DNA of 64,000 nt, taken from contig CAWDLR010000001.1 in assembly GCA_963803125.1 (NCBI GenBank), positions 62,001-126,000 on the forward strand, in the 5' to 3' direction. This document shows, piece after piece, positions 9,301 to 19,347 of the stretch. The stretch's first letter is position 1. The number at the start of each line of letters is the position of its first letter. The notes under the pieces are model-generated. The model saw only the letters and a program-made list of their open reading frames with translations, was not told the origin of the DNA and made no database searches. Source of the stretch: G963675935 sp963803125 (GTDB taxonomy: Bacteria; Planctomycetota; Planctomycetia; Pirellulales; Thermoguttaceae). Made by a program: the position numbers and the translations under genes.

Positions 9301-11076
9301 GACCCGCTGCGGCGCTTCGTGGACACTTTCGGCGACCAGCCGGCCGCCGCGGCGGAAGCGCGGGCGGAGCTGGTCCGCCGGCTCGACTCGGCCGGCCGGC
9401 GGTTGGAAGCGGAGATGGCGACGATCTCCGCGGCCAACCGCGGCGACGCCCGCAATCCCCCGGTCGCCGCGCAGCCCGCCGCCGACCGCAACGTCGATTG
9501 GCCGCCGGGAAAGGTCGAGGTCAAAACGAAGAAAGTCAACAACGCCGCGCGGAACAACTATGGCCGCGCCGCTTTCAGCCTCCGCGGCGACAGCGATCCG
9601 TGCTTCCGCGACCTCTCGCTTCAGTTCGACTACAACCACCGGGCGATTCTCGCCTATGATCCGCTCGGGCACGAGATGTGGCGGGTGTCGCTCAGCGGCA
9701 ACGAGCAGCAGTACTACGCCTTCAATTCGTCGTGGAACCACGGCCGCGGCGTGGGCCATCTGCTGCTGGTCGCCTTGGGCTGGAAGATCGTGGCGATCGA
9801 CACGCTGGGCATCGGGCCCAAAGGCGGCCCGCGGCTGTTGTGGACGCACGACATGACGGCTCAACCGACCGAAGCGGCCAACGCCGCGCCCCAGCCGCTG
9901 GGCGGTTGGAACTGGCCGCAGCAGCAGCAGTTCTCGGCGGTTCACGACCAGTCGAAGCTGCTCAATCTCGTTTGCCCCGGCTACCTATGCGTTCAGCGAT
10001 TCCACAGCGTGATCGCGCTCGATCCGCAAAACGGAGAGGTGCTCTGGAGCCGGCAGGAGATGCCGTTCGGCTGCGACCTGTTCGGCGACGACCAATACGT
10101 CTTCGTGCTCCCGCCCGATACGGACCAGGCCACCGTGCTGCGGGCGCGGGACGGCGAAGTGCTGGGCAAGCGCCGCGTCCCGCGGATCATGGGGCGACAG
10201 ACGACCCCCGGCGGCGAGCAGAAGGAGGTCTTCGGCCGTTTCGAGGAGACCTGCCTGGCCACGCTGGGGCGCAAGATGCTGTTGTGGTGGCCGGAAGGCA
10301 ACCAGCGCGAGTTGACGCTGGCCGATCCGCTCGAAGGCCGCGACCTGTGGCGCGGGCGGAAGTTCGCGGCCAAGTCCGAGGTCTGCGTCGTCAACCACGA
10401 GGTGGTCGGCGTGATGGAACCGGGTGGCCGCTTCGTGCTGATTTCGTTGCCCGACGGACGCACGATCGCCGAGCTGCAACTCGAACCCGAGCCCTCGTTG
10501 GCCGACATTGCCATCGACGCCGGCCCGCAACAGTACCTGCTGCTGGTCAGCAGTTCGCAGGGCGAGGCCAACGCCCAGCACTTTCAGCCCATGCCCGGCT
10601 CGTCGTACCGGCCGGTGCATCACGGGCGGCTGTACGCCATCGATCGCCACGGCAAGCTGCAGTGGCCCGCCCCGGCCGTGATCAAGAACCAGTATCTGCC
10701 GGCCAACCAACCGTCGGGCGTGCCGATCGTGACCTTCGCCTGCCAAACCTACCAGCCGAGACCGAAGGGACAATCACGCTACGGGGCGTCGCTCTTGTGC
10801 ATCGACAAGCGGAACGGGCGGACCGTATTCGAAAAAGCGTTCGACGCGACTACCGGCCTGTTCGAGATCACCGGCGACGCGGCGAAAAAGACCGTCGAAG
10901 TGACGATGCAGCAGGACACGGTCACGTTCAAGTTCACCAACAAACCACTGCCGCCGGCCGGCGATGCCGCGCCGGGGAAGGCGTCGCAGTCGAAAGCGGC
11001 CAATCACGCCGTCGGGGACGCCGCGCAGAAAACCCACAGCCGAGACGGCGACGACTCGGGCCGAGAGGGCGACTGA
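6385..11076 (+). CDS. Exported PQQ-type beta-propeller / TPR protein
   Basis: About 1563 residues. The start at 6385 is preferred because GAGGT precedes it and a signal peptide follows (MARSLEQRPSLLWGAMIAAT, then LVSALAADASG). Repeated propeller blades of the AxDxxTGxLLW type are visible (AVDIVTGKLLWEV, YCLDLVDGELLWKC, IALDPQNGEVLWS), as in BamB and quinoprotein-like folds. A helical TPR-like stretch (ALSLRGEILLDKGKRSAAVA) lies in the middle. The tail is polar and low-complexity. Quinone-ligand residues cannot be confirmed, so enzymatic activity is not claimed. It is a large envelope or periplasmic protein, possibly a scaffold, and is followed 24 bases later by the squalene-cyclase-like gene, so the two are probably co-transcribed. 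Confidence 0.85.
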   Translation: MARSLEQRPSLLWGAMIAATLVSALAADASGQIVVRQRAVRGRFPVAAKARGDESAAEEAGENVFLRPDREVLKKLSDSRKLLAAGRFGEAVRNLDLILEGPEDFFIEPDKHAGRSRGLKAEAERLIGRMPREGRELYELQYGPKARQMLTEALAGSDASAVRAGLAGVSRQFFHTRSGYQATFLLGLHYLDHGDAMLAARTLQRLAEAGEAADRFEPALSLTMAAAWLQAGAADKAREVLLALRQRNPALRVTVAGRETPIFAKDDEALDWLTKLSGTPPPTAAGRTDNWLMFRGDAARNASMPGSAPLLDMRWRVLSTDNPEEEKTLERQWKRRSESDEASMPAFHPLAVGDVLLMRSLESLLAVDIVTGKLLWEVPVDEPDDRAANSDPAVSPQFQLRQQPMAESGEQRITSDLTYGTLSSDGRYVFSVEDVGRESAAPAAAAAAGGRAVFIAGGVMGVRRRVFINGINGMGNEEQPALCNLLAAHDIRSGKLKWQLGGPPGPHALPLAGTFFLGPPLPLHSRLYVLAENGREKGVIRLLALDAATGVAANGKPRWSQPLAMSDAELDQDPPRRLAGASPSYADGILVCPTASGAIVAIDLTTRSLLWGYCFSEQTNSGRRNMAMFQAMVSRVNEPSAPRWLDDSVSICDGRVLTTPDESEWLYCLDLVDGELLWKCRRKDDLYVACADRDKVVLVGRDAVRAVRLADGKPAWNGRVVNLPGGSTPSGRGFASGGRYFLPLSSAEVVGIDLAAGKIVQTAKSRKGTIQGNLICFKGNVISQGLEGVNAYYQLDAVSAEVERRLAANPDDAEALSLRGEILLDKGKRSAAVAAFVRASESQADPRTRELLRDAILEGLRSDFARYRDQAWRCERLADDASQRAAFFRAMAAGLQKSGELSAAFADYEKLVDAEPERQPLDEIDKSLLVRRDRWLRGRLGELRRDARGETAAKIDQAVATRFAAAKADKSLDPLRRFVDTFGDQPAAAAEARAELVRRLDSAGRRLEAEMATISAANRGDARNPPVAAQPAADRNVDWPPGKVEVKTKKVNNAARNNYGRAAFSLRGDSDPCFRDLSLQFDYNHRAILAYDPLGHEMWRVSLSGNEQQYYAFNSSWNHGRGVGHLLLVALGWKIVAIDTLGIGPKGGPRLLWTHDMTAQPTEAANAAPQPLGGWNWPQQQQFSAVHDQSKLLNLVCPGYLCVQRFHSVIALDPQNGEVLWSRQEMPFGCDLFGDDQYVFVLPPDTDQATVLRARDGEVLGKRRVPRIMGRQTTPGGEQKEVFGRFEETCLATLGRKMLLWWPEGNQRELTLADPLEGRDLWRGRKFAAKSEVCVVNHEVVGVMEPGGRFVLISLPDGRTIAELQLEPEPSLADIAIDAGPQQYLLLVSSSQGEANAQHFQPMPGSSYRPVHHGRLYAIDRHGKLQWPAPAVIKNQYLPANQPSGVPIVTFACQTYQPRPKGQSRYGASLLCIDKRNGRTVFEKAFDATTGLFEITGDAAKKTVEVTMQQDTVTFKFTNKPLPPAGDAAPGKASQSKAANHAVGDAAQKTHSRDGDDSGREGD

Positions 11077-11099
11077 AATCTCCCCCACAGGTTGAAAGA

Positions 11100-12145
11100 A
11101 TGATCCGCAAGCTCTTGGCACGAAATCTGGTCCTCGCCTTTGCCGCGGCGATGCTCTCCGCGCCGGCAGCCGCCGCCACGCCGGAGGCCGACGTCAACCG
11201 CGTCGTCGCCCGCGGGCTGGAATGGCTGGCAAGCCACCAGTCGCGGCTGGGACACTGGACCGCCAACGGCGGCGAAGCCTATCCCACGGCGATGACCGCA
11301 CTGGCGGGCATCGCCATGTTGTCCGAGGGCTCGACCACCATGCAGGGCAAGTACGCCGCCAACCTCCGCAAGGCGGTCGATTACCTCGTGGACCGCGGCG
11401 AGCGGAATCATAACGGCCTGATCGGCGACCCGCACAATGACAGCCGCTATACTTACGGCCACGGCTTCGCCATGTTGTTTCTCTCGCAGGTGCTCGGCGA
11501 AGAAGAGGACGCCGAGCGGCGCGAGCAGTTGATCGAAGTGCTGACCAAGGCGGTCGAGTTCACCGGCCGCGCAGAACGCCGGGGGGCGGCTGGGGCTACG
11601 TCAGCTCGAAGGACGGCGGCGGCTTCGACGAGGGCTCGACCACGATCACCCAGGTGCAAGCGCTGCGCGGCTGCCGCAACGCCGGTATCCCCGTGCCAAA
11701 GGAGATCGTCGACAAGGCCGTCAATTACATCAAGAAATGCACCGATCCCGACGGCGGCGTGCGTTACCAGTTGGCGGGCATAGGCGGGGGAGGACGCCCG
11801 CCGATCACCGCCGCGGCCGTCGCCTGTCTGTTCAACGCCGGCGACTACGACAGCAAGTACGTCCCCAAGCTGCTGGCCTATTGCAAGAAAACCCTCGGCA
11901 ACGGCTCGGATCAAGGGGCCGCCGGCCATTGGCATTATGCTAACTATTACTATGCCCAGGTGCTCTATCGCGAAGGCGGCAAGGCCTGGGAAAGCTACCG
12001 CGACAAGGTCTTCCCCCGGCTGGTCTCCGAAGCCAGCCCCGACGGCTCCTGGAGCCAGAGTTACATCGGCGCCGTCTTCACCACCGCCGTCAACCTCACC
12101 ATCCTCCAACTCCCCAAGAACTCCCTGCCGATCTACCAGCGATGA
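11100..12145 (+). CDS. Exported prenyltransferase/squalene-oxidase-repeat protein, frameshifted at a G run
   Basis: Starts with a signal peptide (MIRKLLARNLVLAFAAAMLS). Alpha-alpha-barrel repeats follow, of the squalene-cyclase/prenyltransferase type (GLEWLASHQSRLGHW, AVNYIKKCTDPDGGV, ACLFNAGDY). The first frame ends out of register after TGRAERRG; the second frame carries GGWGYVSSKDGGGFDEGSTT to the stop. Adding one G to the G6 run at about 11581-11586 restores a protein of about 348 residues. No DxDD cyclase motif was seen, so it is a repeat-fold protein rather than a proven cyclase. The G run could be a sequencing error or a phase-variable tract. Confidence 0.75.
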
Positions 12146-12153
12146 GCAACGAC

Positions 12154-12220
12154 TGTAGGAGGCGACTCCCGTCGCCGACTCGTCTCTTGCGGCAATCGGC
12201 GACGGGAGTTGCCTCCTACA
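12154..12220. repeat. Palindromic element, TGTAGGAGGCGACTC family
   Basis: Arms tgtaggaggcgactcccgtc and gacgggagttgcctcctaca enclose a short loop. A half-copy with 23 of 25 matching bases lies inside the phosphomutase-like gene at 33471-33495. It could form a strong hairpin in the transcript between the squalene-cyclase-like gene and moxR. Confidence 0.85.
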
Positions 12221-12247
12221 GAATCCGTCAACCTACGAGAAACCAGA

Positions 12248-13300
<1,053 letters not shown>

Positions 13301-14177
13301 GGCGATCAAGCGGATCGCCCGGCTCGATCTCCGCGCGCGGCACGTCGTCGAGGGCTTCCTCTCCGGCATGCACCGCAGTCCGTACTTCGGCCAGTCGATC
13401 GAGTTTCGCCAGCACCGCCAATACACCTTCGGCGACGACCTGCGTTACGTCGATTGGAAGGTCTGGGCGAAGCAGGACCGCTACTACGTCAAGCAGTTCG
13501 AGGAGGACACCAACCTCCGCTGCACGCTCTTGTGCGACGTGTCGAACAGCATGCGCTACGGCCGCGGCGCGATGAACAAGTATGAGTATGGTTGCACGAT
13601 CGCGGTAAGCCTGGCCTACCTGCTCTTGCGGCAGCAGGACGCGGTCGGCTGCGTGGCCTTCGACGACGCCGCCCGCATGACCGTGCCGCTGCGGACCAAG
13701 CGGAACCATCTCGATTCGATCATCCAGGCCCTCGATCTGAGCAGCCCGCGAAGCAAAACCGACCTCGGCCAGATCCTCCGCAACGTGGCCGAGGGCTTTC
13801 CGCGGCGGGGATTGATGGTGTTGGTGTCGGACCTGTTTGTCGATCGCGCGGGATTGTTTCGCGGGCTGCGGCTGTTGCGGAGCCGCGGGCACGACGTGCT
13901 GGTCTTTCACGTGCTGGACGACGACGAACTGGATTTCCCCTTCAGCGGCCCGACGCGCTTCGAGGGGCTCGAACTTGGCGAGCAGCTCCGCTGCAATCCG
14001 CGGGCTTTGCGCGAGGGCTATCTGGCCGCGTTGACCGCCTATTTGGACGAGGTGCGGCGGGGCTGCTCGCGGCACAACGTCGATTACTCGCTCCTGCGCA
14101 CCAGCCAGCCGTTGGATGCCGCGTTGGCGGCGTTCTTGAGCCATCGCGCGGCAGTGAACCACAAGAACAAAACGTAG

Positions 14178-14459
14178 GAGCCGCGCTTGACCGCCACGTT
14201 CTTGCGGCGAAGCGATTGATCCGTCAACTGAAGCACGTTGCGAAACCGCAAGCGGTTGTGGGAATTGATGGACGAGTGTTGCGAAACCGCAAGCGGCTTT
14301 GAGTGGGCGGTGAACCGCCCACCCCTCGACTCCAATCCCCTGACCCCTCACCCTCACCCCCAGCCCCCTGACCCCTCACCCCCAGCCCCTCACCCCCAGC
14401 CCCTCACCCCCAGCCCCTAGCCCCCAGCCCCTAGCCCCCAGCCCCCAGCCCCTGCCCCC
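14178..14459. repeat. Repeat-filled spacer: two AAACCGC palindromes plus a C-rich tandem tract
   Basis: Holds two copies of the GCGAAACCGCAAGCGG palindrome (about 14241-14257 and 14281-14299), a short GTGGGCGG/CCGCCCAC hairpin (14303-14322) and, at 14331-14459, tandem units of cccctcacccccag and cccctagccc. The C-rich tract is the complement of the GGGGCTAGGGG tract inside the gene at 19348-22038. It ends directly at the start codon of the next gene and hides any ribosome site. Confidence 0.85.
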
Positions 14460-16713
14460 ATGTCCCTCTTTCTCCATCCAGCCCTGTTGTGGACCTTGGG
14501 TCTGCCGACGCTTTGCGTCGTGGTGCTGCCGGTGTTGATCCATCTGATCAACATGATGCGGCACCGGCGGCTGGAATGGGCGGCGATGGAGTTCCTGCTG
14601 GTCAGCCAGAAGAAGCACCGCACCTGGGTCCTGCTGAAGCAACTGCTGTTGTTGCTGCTGCGGATGGCGGCGGTGGCGGCGATCGTGCTCTTGGTCGCCC
14701 AGCCGCGGCTGCACAGCCACGTCACCGATCTGTTGGGCGGCACGCGCACGCACCACATCGTGCTCCTGGACGACAGCTATTCGATGTCCGACCGCTGGGC
14801 CGACACCGATGCCTTTTCGCAGGCGAAGAAGGTCGTCGATCGCATCGGCGGCAACGCGGCCAAGCAGGATCGGCTGCAATCGTTCACGCTGCTGCGGTTT
14901 TCCCGGGCCGGCCGCCCGCAGCGCCGCACCGAGCCCGACCTGATCAAGGAGCCGGTCACCAGCAAGTTCGCAGAGAAGCTGTCGGAGCTGCTTTGGTCGC
15001 ACGATCGCAAGGGGAAGATGGAGGTCACGCAGTTGGCCTGCGGCCCGCTGCCGGCCTTGCAGGCGGTCACCAAGTTCATCGGCGGCGACGCGGGAGAGCA
15101 CCGCATCCTCTATCTCGTTTCCGACTTCCGCTCGCGGCAATGGAACAATCCGACCGATATCCGCCAGGAGTTGCTGCAACTCAGCGGCGACGGCGTGGAA
15201 ATCCACCTGATCAATTGCGTCGATCGCGGCCGGCCGAACCTGGCGATCGTCTCGTTGGCGCCGGCCGAAGGGCTGCGGGCGGCGGGCGTGCCGCTGCTGA
15301 TGAACGTCGCCGTCCGCAATTTCGGGCCCGCCCCCGTGCGCAATGTCTCGGTGGCGCTCGCCGAAGACGGCCATGCCCGGCCGGCGGTCCGCCTGGCCGA
15401 GATTCCGCCGGGCAAAACGGCCGCCGAATCGTTCCCCGTGCAGTTCGCCAACGCCGGCGCGCATCGCATTACCGCGCAGCTTGAGGCCGACGCCGTGGCG
15501 GCCGACAACGATCGCTACTCGGCGATCGATGTTCCCGCCGACGTACCGGTGCTGCTGGTCAACGGTGACGCCCGGCCGCGCGACGCCCGCTATCTCAGCT
15601 TCGCGTTGGCGCCGGGCGAGCCGGTGCGCACGGGCCTGCGGCCGCAGATCGAGACGCCTTCTTACCTGGCCGTCAAGCCGCTTGGCGCGTTCGCGGCGAT
15701 CAACCTGGCGAACGTCGAGCGGCTCGATGTCTCCGCCGTCAAGGCACTGGAAAAGTACGTCGAGGATGGCGGCGGGGTAGCCTTCTTTCTCGGCGATCGT
15801 TCGGACGTGAAGTTCTTCAACAACGTCCTCTACCGCGACGGCAAGGGGCTGTTTCCCGTGCCGCTTGCCGCCAGGCCGAGCTGGAGGTCGATCGGCTCGA
15901 GCCGGCCCCCGATCTGGAAGCCGACGACCATTACATCTTCACTCGCTTCAAGGGCAAGCGGAACAGCTACTTGCAGACGGTGACGGTGCAGCGGTATTTC
16001 ACGGTCTCGAAGGGCTGGCGGCCCGCGGCGAAAGCGGGCGTTCGCATCGCGGCCCATCTCCGCAACGGCGCGCCGCTGGTGGTCGAGCGCAGTTTCGGCA
16101 AGGGGCGCGTCATGGCCTTCCTGACCACCGCCGCCCCGACCTGGAACAATTGGGCTGAAAACCCCGGCTTCGTCGTGGCGATGCAGGACTTGGCAGCCTA
16201 TTTGAGCGAGCGCCGGGCGGCGAATCCCGCCTGGTGGGCACGCCGCTCGCGCTGCGGTTGGACGCGAAGTCCTATCGACCGGAGGTGCAGTTCGCCCTGC
16301 CCGAACAGGCCATCGCCCGCAGCGTGCCGGTCAACGCGGTCCTGGGGACCGACGGCATGTTGACGGCCTCGTTTTTCGACACCGATCAGAGCGGCTTCTA
16401 CAAGGCGCAACTCGTGCGCAGCGACAATTCGCTGGAGACCCGCCGCTACGCCGTCAACGTCGATCCGAACGAGGGAGACCTAGAGGCGCTGGACGCCCAG
16501 CGGCTCGCCCCGCGGCTGGAAGGCGTCAAGTACCGCTTCGAGCAGGCTGGCACGTTCCAAACCAGCACCGCCGAACTGGCGGGCTACAACCTCGGCGAAG
16601 CCATTCTCTACCTGCTCGTACTCTTGTTGATCGGCGAGCAGATCCTGGCGTGGTCGGCCAGTTACCATCCGCGGCGGCTGGCGGCGGCGGCCCCGCAAGG
16701 AGGCGCCGCATGA
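14460..16713 (+). CDS. BatA-like VWA membrane protein, two frame breaks
   Basis: N-terminus LHPALLWTLGLPTLCVVVLP plus RRLEWAAMEFLL is typical of BatA N-terminal domains, with a second membrane helix after it. A VWA-type domain follows with a MIDAS-like LLDDSYSMSD, then a glutamine-amidotransferase-like segment (LEKYVEDGGGVAFFLGD) and a C-terminal membrane helix (AILYLLVLLLIGEQILA). Reading needs one added base near 15869 (gccgccagg) and one near 16227 (cccgcctgg); both lie in C runs. Restored length is about 751 residues. It overlaps the next VWA gene by 4 bases (ATGA). Confidence 0.82.
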
Positions 16714-19303
16714 CGCAGGCTCTCTTGCCGCTCTGGGCCGCCGAAACGATCCATACGACGTTCGAGTGGGGACGCATCCAGTCGAACGCCGATTGGATTC
16801 TGCCGGTCGTGGTTTGCGTCGCCGTCCTGCTGTTCGTCGCCTACATGTATCGCCGCGACGCGGTCGAGCTCAAGCCCGGCTGGGGCTGGCTGTTAAGCGT
16901 GCTTCGGGCGGCGACGTTCTTCGGCTTGCTGCTTCTCTATCTCCAGCCGCACTGGCGGAGCGAACGCGAGGAGATGCGAAACTCCCGCGTCTTGCTGCTG
17001 GCCGATACGAGTCTGAGCATGGGAACGGTCGATGGCCAGGGCACGGCGTCGGCCGACAATATCGGCACGTTGGGGCGGGAGTTGAACTCCCGCCCCGTAG
17101 CGGGATCAGGGGGTGGCAGTGCAACTGCCACCCCAACGTCCGGCACGGCGTCGGGCAACATCAGCCGCTCGCAGCAGCTTGTGAAGGCGCTGAGGGAGAC
17201 CGATTTTCTCGCGCAGTTGCGGAAGACGCACGATGTGGTTGTCGTTCCGTTCAGCGAAGACTTGCAGCGCGAGCAGATGAAGACGTTGGCGAAGCAGCCG
17301 TTGGACGACACAACGGAAAACGCCCCCCGATTGCAATCGGGGGGAGATGAGCACGGGAAAAAGCCGCCGGCTGCTACGCCCGATTGGGGAAAACTGTTGA
17401 AGCCGACCGGCATGGAGACACGCCTCGGCCAGGCTTTGCGGCAACTGATCCAAGAGGAACGCGACACGCCGGTTTCGGGAATCGTTCTGTTCAGCGACGG
17501 CGGGCAGAACGCCGGCATTCCGCCCGAGGCCGCCGTGGCGCTGGCCCAAGAGGCGAGAATCCCGGTCTACACCGTCGGCCTGGGGTCGGACCAGCAGCCC
17601 ACCAACGTCGCCGTCTGCGATCTGGCCGCGCCGATGCGGGCGTATCCCGGCGACCATTACACATTGACCGGCTATCTCCAAGCCCAGGGAATGGCCCACA
17701 AAGTGGTGACGGTGGAAGTGCTGTCGCGGGCAGCGGGCAGCGGCCGTGGGTCGAAGGCGACAGCCATCGGCGAAGTAATCGCCAGCCGCCAGGTCACCCT
17801 CGGCGGCGACGGCGAAGTGCTGCCGGTCAAGTTCGGTCTGGTCCATCGCACCACCGGCCGCCGCACGCTCTGCCTGCAAATCAAAACGCCCAAGGGCGAC
17901 ACGAACCTCGCCGACAATTCCCGCGAAACCGACATCGAAATCGTCGATCGCAAGACTCGCGTGCTGTTGCTGGCCGACGGGCCGATGCGCGAATACCAGT
18001 TTCTCCGCAACCAGCTCTATCGCGACCGCTACACGACGGTCAACGTGCTGCTGCAATCGGGCAAGCCTGGCATGTCGCAAGAGGCGAGGAAGATTCTCAG
18101 CGATCTCCCCTCCACGCGGCCGCAGATGTCCGATTACGATTGCGTCGTGGCCTTCGATCCTGATTGGAAGCTGCTGAAGCCCAGGCAGATCGAGTTGCTG
18201 GAGAAGTGGGTGGGCGAGCAGGGGGGCGGATTGATCGTCATGGCCGGGCCGGTGGACGCCTGCAAAGGCCCGGATAGCTGGGTACACGATCCGCGGATGA
18301 ACCTGATTCGCAACCTCTATCCCGTCGAGTTCCCCGGCAGGCTGGCGGCCACCGAGAACAACATGTACTCCACCGCCGAGCCCTGGCCGTTGGATTTCAC
18401 CCGCGCAGGCGAAGACGCCGACTTCCTTTGGCTGGGCGATTCGGCCACCACCAGCAGCCGCGCCTGGGCGACGTTTCCCGGCGTGTTCAGCTACTGTCCG
18501 GTTCGCGGCCCGAAGCAGGGTGCGGCCGTGTATGCGAGATTCTCCGACCCCCGCGTCGCCCAAAACGGCGAAGGACCGGTCTACATGGCCGGCCAGTTCT
18601 ACGGGGCCGGCAGCGTCTTTTACCTCGGCAGCGCCGAGATGTGGCGGCTGCGGGCCGTTGACGAAGCCTATTTTTCCCAGTTTTACACGAAGCTAATCCG
18701 GCACGTCTCGCAGGGACGGCTGCTTCGCGGCTCCAGCCGCGGCGTGTTGCTGGTCGGGCAGGACCGCTACCTGTTGGGCAATATGGTCGAAGTCCGCGCC
18801 AACTGACCAACGCCAGGCTCGAACCGCTTGGGCTGCCCAGCGTCAGCTTGCAGGTGACGGGACCCGACGGGGCGCTGCAAGCGGTGGCGCTGCGGGCGGA
18901 TGGCGGCCGCGCGGGGGCCTACGCCGGGCAGTTTCCCGCCCTACAGGAAGGCACCTACCGCCTCGAATTGCCCGTGCCCGAAAGCGAGAACGAACGCCTC
19001 GACCGCCGCATCCAAGTGAAGGCACCCGACCTGGAGCGCGAGAACCCGCGGCGAAACGACGCCGTACTCAGTGCAATCGCCAAGAATACCGGCGGCAAAT
19101 ACTACGTGGGCCTCGCCGCGGCCCTCGCCCCGCACGGAACGCCCCCGCTGGTGGACGAGCTCAGGGATCGAACCACGACGATTATCCTCCCGGTTGCCCC
19201 CGATCCGCGGCAAGAGGAACACTGGCTGCGGTTGATGATGATTGTGTTAGGCGGCCTGTTGTGCCTGGAATGGCTGATACGCCGCCTGCTGAAACTGGCG
19301 TAA
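16710..19303 (+). CDS. VWA-domain membrane protein with in-frame palindromes and one frame break
   Basis: Two N-terminal membrane helices (DWILPVVVCVAVLLFVAYMY and LRAATFFGLLLLYLQP) are followed by a split VWA domain with MIDAS DTSLSM and IVLFSDGGQNAG. A glutamine-amidotransferase-like segment comes next (EKWVGEQGGGLIVMAGPVDA), and a C-terminal membrane helix ends the protein. At about 18801 the frame breaks (gcgccaactg); one added C joins VEVRAQLTNARLEPLG to the remainder. The N-terminal half contains three palindromes in frame (17072-17096, 17110-17134, 17323-17344) located in apparent loops. Start by ATGA overlap with the previous gene. Restored length is about 864 residues. Confidence 0.85.
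17072..17134. repeat. Two adjacent 25-base palindromes inside the VWA gene
   Basis: 17072-17096 (ggggcgggagtt and its complement around one central base) and 17110-17134 (ggggtggcagtgcaactgcc, ending acccc). The second is nearly identical to 45429-45453 and related to 52053-52077. Both are read through without a stop. Confidence 0.9.
17323..17344. repeat. CCCCCGATTGCAATCGGGGG palindrome inside the VWA gene
   Basis: Perfect 22-base palindrome centred on attgcaat. Related copies are at 25993-26014 (perfect) and 33431-33452 (imperfect), with shared flanks aaacgcc and ggggcttt in the latter two. Confidence 0.9.
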
Positions 19304-19310
19304 AATGAGA

Positions 19311-19330
19311 GAAACCGCTCGCGGTTTCGC
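19311..19330. repeat. GAAACCGC/GCGGTTTC palindrome between operon genes
   Basis: gaaaccgctcgcggtttcgc, one of at least six related copies in the window (14241, 14281, 34273, 43533 and 57660 are the others). Confidence 0.85.
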
Positions 19331-19347
19331 AAGAGACGATTAGCGGA

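Noticed and set aside
8017..9945. A 642-codon minus-strand frame inside the PQQ-propeller gene
   Set aside because: High-GC shadow of the plus-strand gene; the plus-strand protein has a signal peptide and repeated propeller motifs, this frame has neither.
11100..12145. Assignment as a hopanoid or squalene cyclase
   Set aside because: No DxDD catalytic motif or full QW set was seen and the protein is only half the usual length; only the repeat fold is supported.
17106..18563. A 485-codon minus-strand frame antisense to the VWA gene
   Set aside because: GC-driven shadow; no recognisable domain and the VWA frame has MIDAS and membrane motifs.
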